Program-made: the position numbers and the translations under genes
Assembly (NCBI GenBank): GCA_018389105.1
Contig: JACATO010000589.1
Coordinates: 1,166,001 to 1,230,000 of the forward strand
Origin: Nautilus pompilius
Taxonomy: Eukaryota; Mollusca; Cephalopoda; Nautilida; Nautilidae
DNA: 64,000 bases
Reading direction: 5' to 3'
Shown: piece after piece, positions 35,601 to 51,597 of the stretch
Layout of the letters: every line of letters starts with the position of its first letter
How positions within the stretch are numbered: the first letter of the stretch is position 1
Notes under the pieces: model-generated
Seen by the model: only the letters and a program-made list of their open reading frames with translations
What the model was told of the DNA's origin: nothing
Database searches by the model: none

Positions 35601-38272
35601 CGAGAGATTTTAAAACACTACAGGTAACTAAATGAAAGATAGTAAATATTTTAAAATAAAAGATTTTAAAGTCAGCTCAGACACAACAGTGGAGAAGCAC
35701 ACAAATAGCTTTAAAATACTCGCTGTTTCCATTTGCTCATATCTATTATTTCCAGAATATATTTTAAATGCACATACATCTATTTTTAAGCGATGAATTA
35801 ATAATTAGTTTTAACTCTCTGTATACCACCCCTGGATGCATTTGCACTAAAGTATTTTTCTAGTCTATATTACTCAGCACAGGCCGAACCGCAGGGGCTG
35901 TGACACGCAGTGCCTTCATTGTTAATATAACTTCTTGTAACGACAGATTCGTGTCGCTCCAATCCAAAGCATTTTGCATTGCGAGTGCGTTGACTAAATA
36001 TTCTGCCACTTCAATCCGAATACCAACTGGTGCTTCTGGGTAATACAAGGGAGGTAAAAACTGATGTGATTCTGACGTCAGTCAGTAAGGTGTGTCTTTT
36101 TTCAAAAAAAAAAACAAACTTTTATATATTTCCGTAGGAATTATAACTAGAGTAAATTCAAGACTCTAGAACGGATAAATTTATATTATACTCTTTAAAT
36201 ATAATAGGGAATAATTATGGAATCCTTGAATCAGTGTTTCCTCAATGGTACCATTTAAGTGGCACTACCTGGCTTCCACCATGGGTAGTTAGTTAGTTAG
36301 CAGCGTATGTCTGTAATCCGCGGTCGCAAGTCAGCTCTCCCGGTTTCCTCTTTCTTCTTCCAAATCTCGAATTAGGCATTCATATTTCCATTTTGACCAC
36401 CATATAATCCAACCAGTTGGAAGAGCAGTTTGATTTCCGGTTGGAGGCATGATGATAAATCGCCGCTAATCAGTTGTGGTAGAAGTTTCAGAAATTGGGT
36501 TTTTGGAAAGTTCAGAAAGAAAAAAACAACAACAAGAAAGTCTTGTTTACTGGGTTTTCGGCTGGCTGCTGTGTAAAGCCCGGTAGATCGATATCGTACT
36601 TTGGTGCTAGAAAATCATCTTCTCTACAGCGTGGCAGTACTTTACCTATTTTTTCTTTTTTTATAAAAAAAAGAAAAGTATCTTTCTTAAAATTGACAGC
36701 GAGGTACGTTTACGTCATTTCCCCTGTTTTCTTTGTAGTCCACATCTGCCTTCCGGCTTGAAGATAGTAACGAAAGAAAGAAAATTATGACCAAAGTAAT
36801 GAAAGCTGTTAACCTTTCCACTAGACAATAAATAAAGAAATCGCCAAAAACACTTTCTTCAGTCGGAAAAGGCTGAATGAAGTTCTCAAACAATGTTATG
36901 TTTTTTTATAAGTTTAAAGTTTTACTATTCAATTCATTATTTATCGTGACTACCTTCTTTAAATACTTATCTAACCCTTTCTTTAATAAAAAATATTGAG
37001 CACGTGTAAAAATAATGCTGAAATTTACCCTTTAATATCTTCCAAAAATTTCACGTATCATAAATTTTATGAATGTCAAAAATTACAAACTACTAAAGGA
37101 TAAAAAGTAACTTTTCATACAAGAAATACTTTTGCAGAAATTTATGACGATGACTTTGCTATTATTTCCAATAATCTTCCAAACATGATCGCCTAAAGAA
37201 GTCATAATTTATTTGATAAAACGATGAAGAAAAATTTTAATTTCTTTGGTCTGCTCAATCGGATTTATAAGAGCAGACATCATTTCACGTACGGTTGTTG
37301 CAGTTTTACTTTGGTGAGTTGTCTTTTATGCTAAATGGGCAAATTCATAGAAATTCTTAACATTTTTAGTATAAAGTAAATCAAACGGAGCAGGTACAAA
37401 ACATAATTAAATAGCTCTTCAGAAAATGAAAAATACCTTTTCCAAACTGTTTGAAATTTAATAAACTAATTATGCACAGTTTTGTACCCTTTGTGGTTTA
37501 CATAAACTTGTTTATTGCAGGTTTTCCGACTTTGAAAGCGATTAGATCTCATGAAGGCGAATTTTAAAAAAGAATTAAGAATCTGACTGCAAATAAAATG
37601 GCCAAGAACTTGACGTTTTATGTGAATCTTACGACTGTAGACTGACATCTGTTTAGGAGCGTAATTATGGTGCATTTGAAATAATAACATTCGACTTGAT
37701 TATTATTAGTTTCGTCTCTTCCTCTGAAGGATAGTTAAGTTCTGCTCCAGTCTGAATAAATGAATCAGAACACACTAAACTCCAGCTGGTTTCTTTCCAC
37801 ATGAAGGCTGTGATTATCAACAATGTCTTTCTGTGGAGCTGGACTTTTTTGCGATGTTGACATTCGAGAGAGGATGGGCGCCATTGCTGTCCAGACTTGT
37901 ACGCAACCCAAATGAGAATGTTATTTATTAATTTTTTTTTAAAAGAAATATTATTTGCGCATTTACATTAGTGGCTAATTTATCTATCGCATCACACACT
38001 AAAAAAAGGACTCTGGTTCGCCCCCTAAATGCAGCTATACCCTGACTAATGTGATGTTTGCGTTTTGTCTTTGATTTACCTCTTCCGATTTCCTTTTGCT
38101 GAAAACTCTGTTAGCCACAGCAGCGCGCGCCTATTGCAGTTTACTGCTTCGGTAATCGGTAACCGAATCTCCAACAAACGACTGCATTACGGGTGCTTAG
38201 TGCAGAAGCCACATAGTTATGAAAACAAAGCTTTATCGGCTTTGTTATGTTAAAAATACATTCTTATATTGA

Positions 38273-38318
<46 letters not shown>

Positions 38319-41300
38319 TGATACTGGACCTAAAGAGAGACGATGCAATGTGGAAAGCAACAAAACAAAAATCGTTGCGTTGATCCACGCTCAAAAACTC
38401 TCCGGCTTCTTACTTAAAAACCTTAATGTACTGATCTCGTATCCACCACTGTCGAAAGAAAGGAATTATTCTGACACTCCGTTTTCAGGAGCTACTGAGG
38501 GTCAGTAACATCGGAATGCAACAACTTTGTCATTACAAAGTCGGTTTCACGCACTTGTTATTTAAGGGCCAGATCTGACAGTAAGGGAAACGATGAAACA
38601 CTAAAATAAGGACTTATTATGATGTGAACGTATCATACCAATTCACGAAAAACTCGGTATAGTTTCTTATCTGCTGGCCAAATATTGCATAAAGTTTTTA
38701 ATTTTTTCAAATTACTGATAAAATCTGTTATAAAATCAAAAAATAAGTGTAATTTTAAAAGACAAAAAACCCCACATTTATAAAATATGCAGCTGTTTTT
38801 GGCTAAACCTAAAGATAGAACTCTCTCATATCTGTAAGACGAGGAGACCTGTGACAAATAAAAAGTGTAAAAGGATTTCATCAGTAGTTTAAACACTATT
38901 TGCTTTAAAACCAGAGACACAGCCTATTGTTTTCAAAAAAACCATAGAGAATTATTCTGGGTTCTATATGAAACAGTCCATCCCTTTCGGGTAGTATACA
39001 ATTGTTAGGTTACTTCGATCATTTACAATCACCTTAATAATAGGAGGCAACGTTTCAGAGAAAAATTTCTCTGTTCCCCTCTACAGTGTTTAGTAATGAC
39101 AAGGAACATTTGGATTACAATGATGTTTGCTTTGTAGTAAGCATTCCTATATTTAGATTTTACAAGCGGCTTCAGCCTGTCCTGTCTACGACGCTGTTAT
39201 TGCCAAGATTTTGATGTATTTTGGTGCAGTCCGAAGCGTTAGCCAATATCCTTACCAAAACCTAACAACTAACAGGTCGAGAGGTAAACAGAAGCTCGCT
39301 CGGGTCAAATGAACAATCCAGAAAATTTCCCCAAAATCCGGGAACGCCTGCTGAAAACAAACATCGCTGCACTCCAGGAATAATCTTTCTCAGAACTCCG
39401 CTGAAGGTAACAAAAGCTGTTTTATTAGACAGTTCTGTTAATTCTTATTAGGTTCTACGAATTTTCAGAATTAACCTTGTGGTTTCTGAAAAAAACACAC
39501 CACCATTGGTTACTTTCCGTTCTTGTCTGCACATCTGCACCGCATCACCTACAAAACGCGACCATATTTGGCTGGCCGACGTCATTACACAACAATTGAA
39601 CTTACGTCATTCGTGATACCGTCATCTGATGAAGCTTTTCCCAAGTAGATCTTGATTTTTGGCTCTAATTTCTTGAAGGTTTCTGTGATGGTCTCCATTG
39701 TTACCGGCACGAGGTCTTTGTCAGGGAGAGTCCTGTTTTCAATTCTGGCTATCACAGTGTAGATCACACGGGTAAGCTGTTCTCTACACGAGTTACACAG
39801 GTGTATTATGAAAAAAAAAAATTTAAAAAGTTTTATAAATTTAAAGGCAATTTCCTGGTTTCTAAACATAGCAGTCAATGATATTTAAACATTAGCGATT
39901 TAAAATTTATTACGAAAATTTTACATTATCAGTTATTTGAAATTTTAAATCACCGTTCGTACACACTTCGACATAAGTCGTGCAGAACCGAATGTCCGAC
40001 AAACGTAATAATCAGAAAAAGTAATGGGATTATTATATGGTCATCCACGATTATTGGTTTAGCGGAACTTGGGTGGTTGTCGAGATAAGTATAACGACAG
40101 GGTCATGGATGTTCCCAAGAAACGTTCTGTCATTTAGAATTTCACGTACCCTACCGTAAAAAAAAATAAAGCTTGCAGTCGTGGAATGTGCACCCTTACA
40201 CCGTGACAGACAATAATCCAATCAACGTTTCCCTGATTGTCAGTTGTTCTCTGTTTCACGAAGACTTGATGCGAAACAATATTCTCCTCTTTTCATGATC
40301 TTAAATCCTACCAAAATGTTGATTGTCGCAATTATGTTTACTTCACGTATGTAAATCTGGCGACCTTAAACATTTGAATGGCAAAACTGGCGGGCGAGTT
40401 AACCAAGGTCGCTGACTTTTCCGGACAGGGTTCTGATGCTGACTCTATTGCTGGCTCTGTGGAGGTTTCTCCGGCTAGTGGCTTAGCGCGTGTACAAGCC
40501 TCGATATGCAGCTGCAATGCCATGTTTTATTTTAAAGCAACCCACAAGCATATGCTCAATCAAAATGTGGCAAACACACAGAAAGCCCATGTATGCGCAA
40601 GAGCACAATAAAAGCCGTGGGTCATGCAACATTTTAATTTTTATTTACTATGAAGAAAAACGCGAGGATTTCTTTTATCTCGAAATGTGTAAAGAAACAC
40701 AATTATATTCGGTAGTCTTAGCTAATTTTAGTTTAATGTATTTGATTTGCAAACAAGGACAACGACGACATCTCCATGCATTGAAAACCGCGGTTACTTG
40801 TCACAGGCGTAAGTTGCTACAGCACCAATAACTCCAAAGTTAACATCTGACTCATGAAACTCGCTCCGGTTATCTTTCCTACAAAAAATACACATCCAAA
40901 TGCCATCTACTGTTGTTGTTTTTTCAGTAAGAAAGAGTTCCAAAATGTTAAATGACGAAATAGACACTATTTTTTAAAACTAAACATCTTCGTATATTTA
41001 AAATAAATAAAGATTTTTGAAAACTTTAATATTAGTGCGGGGAATTGGAAGTATGTAGTTCGAGAAAGAAATCTCTGAAGAAAACGTTTCGAAAGCCCAA
41101 CGCTCGGCGTTCAGCTTAAACAGAACTCAACCACTAAAGATGCCCGCCAGGTTACTGCAGCTGCAGTAACACTTACAATTAAATAAAATAGTTTTTTCCT
41201 AAGTTCAGCTTCATTGGAGACAGCTTTATAGCATTGCAACGTGAGAAGGCTTACTTAATGACCAGCGGAGAGAATCTTATTCATATCACCACCACTTAAA

Positions 41301-44300
41301 ATAAAAGCTTTCCAATTTTACTTTTGAATACATTCTGAAAAACAGCCTTGGAAACAGCTGGGCTGACTCACTCATTTGATCCTTTGTAGTCGCTTTTTAA
41401 AGATCTAACGTGAACTGTTATGTTTCCACCAAAATCTGAGAAAAGAGAGAGAGAAAGAGAGGCGTGTAAGATTTTTCCTTTCCCAGAAACTATACTCTAA
41501 TAACGGAACTTGGTTTGTTTTAATTCCTATTTATACTTTTAAACAATTCAGAAAACCTAAGTCTCTCGAGGTAATAATGTATTTTTTCTGATTTTAATTG
41601 TTTGAAATATTGCCGTTTATCGACAAATAGAACAAAAGCTTTTAAAGCAAATCGAACATTGACGATAATAAAGAAATCAAAATGATTGACTGGAAACTAT
41701 AATTCCCAAATTGGTAAATAAAAAAACAAAACAAATAATATGAATGGAGACACTAAAAGTGCTGTAACGCATCCAGTGAAAGTTATTATTTAATAAAGTC
41801 TATGTAAAGTATCTGGCCGTAACGGACTTGGAAATTGGTAAGATATTAACGTATGGCATCTGATTTTAATGAGATTATTCCTAATTGTTCATTACTGTAA
41901 CTCATGCTAGAACATATACAGTCAATGTGCAAGACTAATTATGCACCAAGTAACACTGGAAAATAACGAAATCTATTTTTTAAATGGCGTAAATATGAAA
42001 GCCTTAATACAAGGGAACTGATAAGAAATCTTGATAGGTAGGAAGCGTTATTGGATCTACCTCAGAGCCTTGGAGCTAAGGAGACATCTCGTCGAGCTTA
42101 TAGCCGCGGGGATGCGATGGGAAGCTGCTGGGTTTAGTCGAGAATTCCCGAAGTTACCACACTCTTACTGCTTCCACGGAGAAACCCATTTTAGCTCGTA
42201 GAGGGATGGAAGATAATAATGATACTGCCGCAGATATACAGGTGTCATCAGGCACATTTTTGTATTTCTAGCAAGTTTGCAGGAAAAGGAAACGCAAATA
42301 AATTTATCAGTCTTTGCTGTTAGAAAATCTTTATAATAAAAAGGTGCTGCAAATGTCTAGAATAAGTGAACATGCTGATTCTTTTGGCAGCTCCACAGTT
42401 AAGCTATCTTCGGCCATCATGTCGGCGAACCAACGAACACCTTAAATATTTCAATTAGTTTTCTAATTTTTATAAAGACAGCTTTGGACGTTTTATGTCA
42501 CGCTAAATGTTAATTTTAAAATTACCTTATTAACGTTTTCTCAGACTATCACGCGTATTTGCTTTTGTTGCATAGTTTATATGTGAGCCTGTATTTTGAA
42601 AAAAAATAAGGAATTTAAATGGAGACTACATACATACCGGAACAACAAGACCATATGTCACTTAAGCCACTGATGATGCAGGTAAGTTAAAAATCTATAT
42701 TACTATGTTTATAACGCGCAATGGACATAGTAGTTTTAATTATAATATTAAACTTATTAGTTTTAAAATTTTAAAGTAAATATTGTAAAAGACTCAGATG
42801 CTATTAAAAAGAAAATAAATATAGCAAAACTTGTAATTTTTAGAAATTAGAAAGGTAGAAGAACTCACATTTGTAAATCCTTGGAGCTTGGTGTCTAGAT
42901 TAATTTGTCTGTAAGGCGTGTAAAGTAGTAACACCGCGATGAAAAAAGTGTGGGAATATTTGATTAATTTTATTAAAAAGCTCCGGTAATCATAAAAAGA
43001 ATGCAACGTGACAGGCAGCTAACAGTATGGCTTCCACCGTACCGAAGAAAGTAGCGTCTCTGGAAGTTCTCTCCACGTTATGAGAGGAGATATCGACTGC
43101 AGTAATCAGTCAGTCTTCTAAAAGTCATATACCTGTAATCTGGGCCGACGTCAAAGAAAGAAGTAATGATCTTGATGGCGCATCCTTTCCGAACATTTTT
43201 TAAAACTTTAATTTACTTTTGAGATTGGCTTAGTTGATAGGAACATTTGGCCGTAGTATAGTCTTTTCCTGTTACTTGTCTAAGAAAAGAAAAACGAGGA
43301 GGAAAATGTAATTGCCCGACCATTTATAAGTGGAAATTGGCTTACTCAAAGAAAGCCTAGTGTTGTTAATATTCTATTAAATGAAAACGCCGGAAAAATA
43401 TATAATCATTTTCTTTGAGGGGAAACAAAACACAAAAAAAGTTTACCTCATTCTTTTCTAATTGTAATAAAATGGTCACACGTTTTTGTTTACCTTGTTT
43501 GATCATTCACTTTTGTATCAAAATCTAATACACATCTGCAGTAATGTAATGACTGTTTTGCTCCTTTCTCGAAAAACTCAAGTTCATTGGTGTTTATAAA
43601 TGTAGTGACTGCTTCTTTTTCCAATAACAGTGATAACCATTTTACTCTCTACAAAAAAACAGATGTTTTCTTGTCTGTTAGGGACACGAAACGAAACGTA
43701 CGCGGAGTACATCGAAAATATACTTTTATTCTTCCACTCACCCGGATTTTCCTTTTGCCACGCTTCCTTCAGCACTTGTTCTATCCGTTTAATCATTTCC
43801 CCCTCTACTGGGCCGATGATGTAGATGCTGCGTTCCTTCAGAGCCTTGCAGTTGCATAGCGAGAGATGGATCCCCTTTAAGGCCTCCCAGTACTGCAGAC
43901 GTGTCGGTTCGACCAGGGCCGTCAGACTGGACTCCACCTCGCCAACAGACACTGTGAACCTCACCTGAGTCACTATGCCCCTATAAAGCCGTAAAGAGTC
44001 TGCCACCTTAGTTGCTATCGATTGCATTTTGATACGAAAGAAAATATATATTATAAACCTGTCCCATTCTCTTGAATTTTCCACACTCTCTCTCTTTTTA
44101 CGTCACCATAGGGCAGTATTTTTAACGTTTTATCCCTTGAGCAATATTCGTATCTGTTACTAACACATTAGACTCCTTTTATTAAGATATCTATTCTCCC
44201 TCTTATTTGCTCTTTTTATTCTCTCTAAATGCATCTGAGAACTTAATAGAACAGAAATTAACTGAGAAACAATTAGAAAGCTAAGGTGAAATAACTTCTA

Positions 44301-47300
44301 TCACTAAGGCATTTTTTATGTTGACCAATGGTCGTTTCTCTATTATGTGAGGAGGTACGACTGAAATTCTTTAAAGTTTTCACATTTTTATTATATGAAT
44401 AGCGGTTTTAAAACAACACTGAATCGTTTTCAGTTTTCTGTAATTCATATAGTGCACTGCTTATTAAAACGGTTCACCTGGTGAGGGGAATGAATATGAT
44501 CAAAAATGATGAAGAGTCTGTGCAAAGTGGATATTTGAACTTTGAACCGAGCATCACTTTTACGCCTCAAATAACAATCAGTTGGCAGCCATCGTTGCCG
44601 TTAGGACTCTACAGGGAATCATTCTTACTAGGAATAACCAAATACCAGCAGTCGATTCCAATGACTACCAGCTTAGTCTGAAATCGTCTATTTTTCAATA
44701 GATGCATTCTGTGCTATTGTACGGTTCTCGGAAGAACGATTACATTCTTTCATCAAGTTTTACCACTCTACGCTTCCTTCGTGATGGCAGCGCCGACCAT
44801 TCAGGCAAAATGAAAAGGGAAGACGAAGACAGAAAAATCACCTTGGCTCCCTGTAGAAGTGTCCATCCCATACGTACATTTGAATACTGATCAGGTTTTC
44901 TGGTATTTCTAAAATGAGAGAACGAAGCCTAATTTAAATTAATGGTATGTAAAAAAAAAAATATTTAACACCGAAAGAAAAAAACTGACGAAAGTGTGTG
45001 AAAAATGTCAAAAACTACAAGAGGAAATAAAGGCTTTTAATTGTTTCTTCTTTTTTTTAAAGCAAACTATGTAATTTCAAATAATCTAAATTATATCTAA
45101 ATGTGTACCGGGGAACAAGCTGCACATGATACAAAACAGGCAGAATAATTATAATACACATTTTTAAAATTAGTGTACTAACAAAACAAACCGACAAAAT
45201 TAGCAATAACAGGAAAGTCAAATCAAAACAATAGGAGAACCCTATCACATCGGCTTTTAAAATTGTGCAATCAAATCAAGATGTGTTATAGACTGGAATG
45301 GTAAACTATCGTTTGTCTTGAAAATATATATTACAGCATTTACAATAAGTACAGATATGGAAGTGAGCTGGCCTTTCCTACTGCGGGACAAAACGGAGGG
45401 TTTTCCATAACATGAGGGAAAACATTACCATGCTTTAATACACTACATAATGATATAGATATATAAATGTGTACGATGTCTATGCTAAAAGAAGACTAAG
45501 GGTTATTTCTTGGCACAAACACGAAAAAGTGTAGATTCATTACTGGATAACAATTATGTCATACAATAAACATGTGCCAACACTAATCTCTAGAAAAGAG
45601 ATTGTTTTTTTAAAAAAAAATTATTAAATTAAAAATTTTACTCTTATTCTTGGCGCAACGATATATATATATGTTCCTCGTTCTCTGCAATTCATATTAT
45701 CATAAGCCATTAAAGGTATCTACGTAGCAAATTAAAAAAAGAATTATGATATCTCTGTATATGAGGAAACGTATTTTTTGTAGTCGTTTGAATCAATGAT
45801 TCGCACTTTTCGCTGTGGAGGACGTAGCTAGGCAGGCGGAGAAAGACTTGGACAAGACTTAAGTTTACGTTTTATTTGAATGTCCGTTATTCGCTCAAAG
45901 AATCCAAGTAGATTTTCAACTGCACTGCAATCACTCTAAGAGGCAGTCAATCAGACGGCTTTCTGCATGAGATCATAAATAGCGGTTTTAATCCAAGCAC
46001 AAATAGCAAACGGTCGGTGAATACTGCGTTAAGAAATCACCAAAGATAGTAAGGAAATTCAGTAGTAAGCCAGGCAAGATATATTCAGAAATTATGCATT
46101 GGTAACTGCTTTTTTATTGCAAAGTTCTTCACAACACTGAGAGAAGGAATGGCAGAAAATTTTACGTTTGCAATTAAAGAAATACACCAAAACCATCGTG
46201 TTTTATAGCTTTTCGTGCCAAAAAGTCGTCGTCTTTTATTAACACCGCGTGAAGCGTAAAAATATCGACGTTTACAGATGGACAAACGAAAAGCGCTTCG
46301 AACTCTTCTTTCAAAGAGCAGCGAGCCTAAAACATGCCAGTTATTTGGAATGTTTCGCAAAGTAAAGAGGCATGAGTGATTGTTTAGTAAAAATGTTAAA
46401 AATATAAAATCTTGATGGAAATACTTTGAACAAAAGGTAAAATGGGTGCTTTAAAAGGAACTATCATCACACAGTATGCACTGTTTTAAAATGTTTATTG
46501 CCATATTAATACCGACCACGTAAAGATACAATTTTGTATTTTTTTTATGGTAGTCAATAAAGATGGTGAAAGGAGGATATTTTTCCCACTGCCGATATTC
46601 TGTTAGTATTAAAGAACATATCCAGGAGAAGAATGATATTGAATGAAAAATAAGTAAAACTGGAAAAAAGAAATCAAAATCTTGGTTTTAAACATGTGTG
46701 GTGCTCTGGATTAATAATTCGATGGCGACACTGAGACGGTTTACTACGATCTGACAATCCAGGTGTTCCCGCGGGATTCCATATCAGAATCATACTAGGA
46801 CTTTACGGCACCTAAAGAAGATGCTAATGTTTTGATTCCTCTTTCTGAGTTTAATCAGACAAGAGATGTTGCATGCATTCGGTTCGAATGAAAAATATAG
46901 GCATCGAATCTGTATTCCTTTTTGGTAAAGTGTAGGAACTGTCTCTAGAAATTTGTACGGTTCCAGAAAAAATTGGAACGTAATTCGAAAAATGTCTATT
47001 GTCATTGTCTTTGCGGCCCATACCATGACACTTCTGCTTCCATACTTGACCGTGAAACGACGACATTGAGGACCTGAAGGTCTTCGATAGGGTTTCTCCA
47101 AACTAAAAATCAACTTTTAGAAGTAAATTCCTGAAATCTGGAATCGAATAAGAGTACATGCCGACACCAGTACTCAAAAATCTTGATAAACATCTCCTCT
47201 TACCAAACATTTGGAAGTGTTTCAGTTTTGCTAGACAGAAGGGTATTCTTACAGGTTAAACACACTCTGTATCCAAGTCCGTAAAGATAATGTTTGGCCG

Positions 47301-50300
47301 TTCTTTGCCTCATTCCTACAGCAAGATAATTTCGACTTTGAGTAATAGCACATTCTGTTTGTGTAGTGTTGCCTTTGAGCGCCTTCCAGGTCGCTTTTCT
47401 GCACAAGTGAAATACACCCCAAATGGACGACGCCATTAGAATGGCAAGCCATAGATCTACGAGAAATATGACAGATTTGGCAATCGCTGTTAACACTGGC
47501 CACATTATGCATATTTTATAAGGTTAGGATTCTTCAACAAACGGTAAAATATGGCGAGATTCGTCTATTTTTGGCATGAAATGAGTAAGCACTGTCTGCT
47601 CATTTAAAAGTCTAATGTATGTTTACTGTCACTTTAAATAGGCGAATATTTGGTTAAATACACACATTTAGGAAGTGGTCAGTCAGATTAATGTGGCGGA
47701 GCAGCACCGCATACATAAAATATTGGTGAAACAAGAAACAACACGAAGAATTATTTGAACTTTAAAAGAATATGTTCAATCACGAACTATTACTGCGTAA
47801 ATTCAATAAAACCCCACGATATGGTTGGAGAAATAGTTGGTCGGTTGATGGCCGTCAGTTTCTTTTAGTTACAACGCGGAAAAGACACGAGTGTTGATAA
47901 ATCTATCAACTAAGCTGATGATAGCATGACAATAGGATCACATTTGACCAAACAGTTATGAATCCAATGTACTTTCCTCATTATTTCTCTAAACCAAGTC
48001 GAACAATATATGAGCCAGCAGTGGGCTGCGAAAATACATCACCATTTTGGTTCAACAAAAGCACTATCTTTATGTTTGTAAAATATTATGACATGAAGCA
48101 GGCCTCACAATATCACAAAAGACACGATCGTTGTAACATTGTCTTGAGAAGGATATCCTCGCTATGATGGTTCCGACACTGAATGTTTAACAAATGCAAC
48201 TGCAGCATCAACAGAAAACCTTTGTTTTGTTAAATGTAGGCGCGTATACAGCTATCAAGTCACCTGACTGAGAAAGGAGTCTAACAAGAAATGAACACGG
48301 TTCTACTGAGTACGATGTAAATAGAAATGTCTATCGGCTTATAGTTGTTGCTATTGAAAATGTTGCATTATCGGCCGCGATGGTCAGGGTTAAATAATCA
48401 GATTGCATGGAGAAGATTCTGAGCTATTGTATGCTTTTTATTTGTGATATTTCTCATTGTTTTGTGCCTCGTTTTAATCTACTCCATAACTGTTTCATCA
48501 CTCTAGATAGGGTCTTTCAGGAGGTGCACCGCCAGATGGACGCCGAATTGTTGTTGATGGCCATTGAAATATCTCGACAAACGCCAACGATCTTTGACAA
48601 ACTCAAGCAAGTTGATGGGGTTGTTTTTCTCGTTAGTGGTTCCACATTGTCCGATAATTTCTCCACGATAATTGCGTTTTCTTTGGAAAGCGAATTTATA
48701 CGCCAGCATCCATGTAGGTGCAAAAGTATACAAATGGCGGCAAATGCAGAGACTGCAATGGAACATGCAGATAAGATCATTTACACGCGTGCATGTACTG
48801 CTACCTAATATAATCTTACCTGATGTACTTTCTACAGGTGGAATGCGAAGAATGCGAAGGAAGAGACAACTTATCTTGCAGTTTTTTTACGTCACTTACA
48901 TCTGTGTTAACATTTTTCTACTGGAATAATTTTTTTTTTTACAAAAATCTTTAAATCTGATGGTTTTCTCCTGCTTTTACATTTTGTTCGGCTTATGTTT
49001 TTGTACTTATAACGTTTCTGATTATTCTCAAACAGACACTTAATGCTACTTTAATCACTGAATTCGATACTTCCATTTACTGCCATGTGACAACATGGTC
49101 GCCAGCTTACATGAAGCACGCGTTTTCTCTGTCAGTGCCAAGAGATGCAGCATGGACTGGACATAATGCATTAGCAGGCGGAAAGCTTTTTACACAAATC
49201 CCCAAACCCCTTGAGGGAAGAGAAGAGTATATCAGTAAAATTTTAAAATTAATTTGCGATTATCTTTACAAAGATCCGATGATGATAATTTATTCTAATT
49301 GTTTATTTTTATAATCAGTTGCTTTTTTAAAAATAATTTATTATTATTAACCTTAGATTTTATAGATATAGAAAACCTAAAACAATTGCACGTGTTTGTA
49401 TGCCCAGAACACACTTTTAAAAAAATCAATTATCAAGCCTCGTCCTAAACATCTAATACCAAAGCTTGATAAGAATAACATAGTCTATTCTAAATCTTTA
49501 AACATTAAATTATCTCGGTGCATCTTTACACAACTCTAAAATCGTAATTCCATATATTTCCATAACAGTATACACAATATTTGAACGAACTGCAAATCTG
49601 TATATTAGGTCCATGATACTCACATTTACAACGTTTTTTAATGATAGCACCCAAATCCTTTCTAAAACCACATTTTCAATTTAATATGTCCCATTAATTA
49701 CTATAATGAACAACCCACTTTTAATGTCCTTAATGTAATGAAAACAAGAGTGAACTAGAAATATAGTTCCGCGGAACATCGTTTGAGAATTGCTGACCTG
49801 AAAATTAAACTATTGTAGCTACACAATGATAGTCAATTTTAAAGATTTTATTTATTGCAAAAGTGTACCACAGATATATTTGCTTATCTTTTCGTGTTAG
49901 TCTTTATTCGTATCTTTATAAAAATATCTACGAAAGTTTAGTGTTACTCATTTTAATTTAATGTTTTAACGTAAATGATCTAACAAGGATTTAGAAAACA
50001 AGGATATTAAACGCATAGACATGAAATATTTTGATGATTATCTAACGCTAAAATATCAGATTTTATTACTTTCAATTGATTAATGTTCCAGCAGATTCAG
50101 TTAGTGTAAAGTTAACCATCGAGTCAAACAGATTTCTGCCCCTACATTACCCTGCCATCTTTGAGAGATCATAAGTAAAGCCAATACATGGGCACAGATG
50201 GTAAATCCTAAATATGGCGGATTGTTGATTTTTCTACCTTTGCATTTTGCATAAGTTGTAGAAAGATTTTTTTTTTTTTAAATTTTTATTTCAACCACTT

Positions 50301-51408
50301 TCCTATCCAACTATAGCATTTTAAATAAACGAACTAAATTATTTGAGATATTTCCTATGTGGCCGCAGTGCAGGTTCGATAAGCATTTTTAGCAGGTATA
50401 GCGACCTCCAGCTCTTCTGTAATAATTACGCATCTAAACTGAGCAAAAAAACCCCAAAAAACCCAGATTTTATAGGAGGAAACCAAACTTACTCAAATTT
50501 GCAGCCACCCAGGCATTTTTTAGAGCGATTAAAACACTTTTTTCTTGCTTCCGGCGGTCCACAGAATTTAACAGATTCACTGTGTACAGCATTCTTCCAG
50601 CCTCTACTGATACACGGCTCGTGTTGGAGTTTATATACCGCCGAATCTCTTCCGGGTCAGCCACTGTCACGTCCGTTCGGTCGTCTCGCTCTGCTACGTA
50701 CCAAACCTCGGTGTAAATTCCCCTTGAGAAAATATCAGATCCATATAGCATTCAAACCACTTACTACTGCTTATATAAAATTTCTGTTCAACGAAATCTT
50801 GTTTTAAAAAGAAAAAAAACAAAAAACTCTTAGTTCTTCTAAAATTATTTCTTGGACTCTATAAGAAAAAGGGGGAATAGTTGGTTATTTTTTGTCTACT
50901 TTGAATCGTAATGAATCCATAAAAATTAAGTTTCTTAAGTTTTGTAAAAATTTTTTTATCTTGAAAAAGCTTTCCACAACATCCTTTGTCGGACTCTTCA
51001 AAATTCTGATGCTATATAAAATGCACAGCAGAAATAGGCGAAAATCTGAAAGTAGGCTTAGGATGAAATAATCCTTCCGGGAGATAACGAATTTAATTAA
51101 CATTCTTGTATATATATTTTTTCTAAGGCTGAAATTTCAGCGAAAGACATTACTTAAGTTTTAAAAAAAGTTAAACAACATTTCTCCGCGCTGACAGCCT
51201 CAAGCAATGTTACTTTATATATGGTTTATATCTGGAACAAAAAAGAGTATTTTCGATGGCGGGTTGATGCAAAACTGATTTTAGGATTAGCTTGAACTTT
51301 CTCTAAAAGCACACTGTCGTAGAATGGATACGGTGCCAGTACGTAGAGAAATCGAGCAATTCTATAAACTTGCCAGCTTCTCTGTGGCGAAAAAACCACA
51401 CAGAGAGG

Positions 51409-51467
<59 letters not shown>

Positions 51468-51562
51468 GAGAGAGAGAGAGAGAGGAGGATAGAGAGAGAG
51501 AGAGATTGGCATGGCGTCAGTGCAGAAGGAGATAACGTAAATGTAGAAAGAGAGATGACGTC

Positions 51563-51597
<35 letters not shown>

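Noticed and set aside
42850..42920. Possible small exon ending TACAAAT|GTGAGT on the minus strand
   Set aside because: With the best acceptor (CGCCTTACAG) the needed phase meets a stop. Only a weak alternative acceptor would work, and the module C to D join already fits without it.
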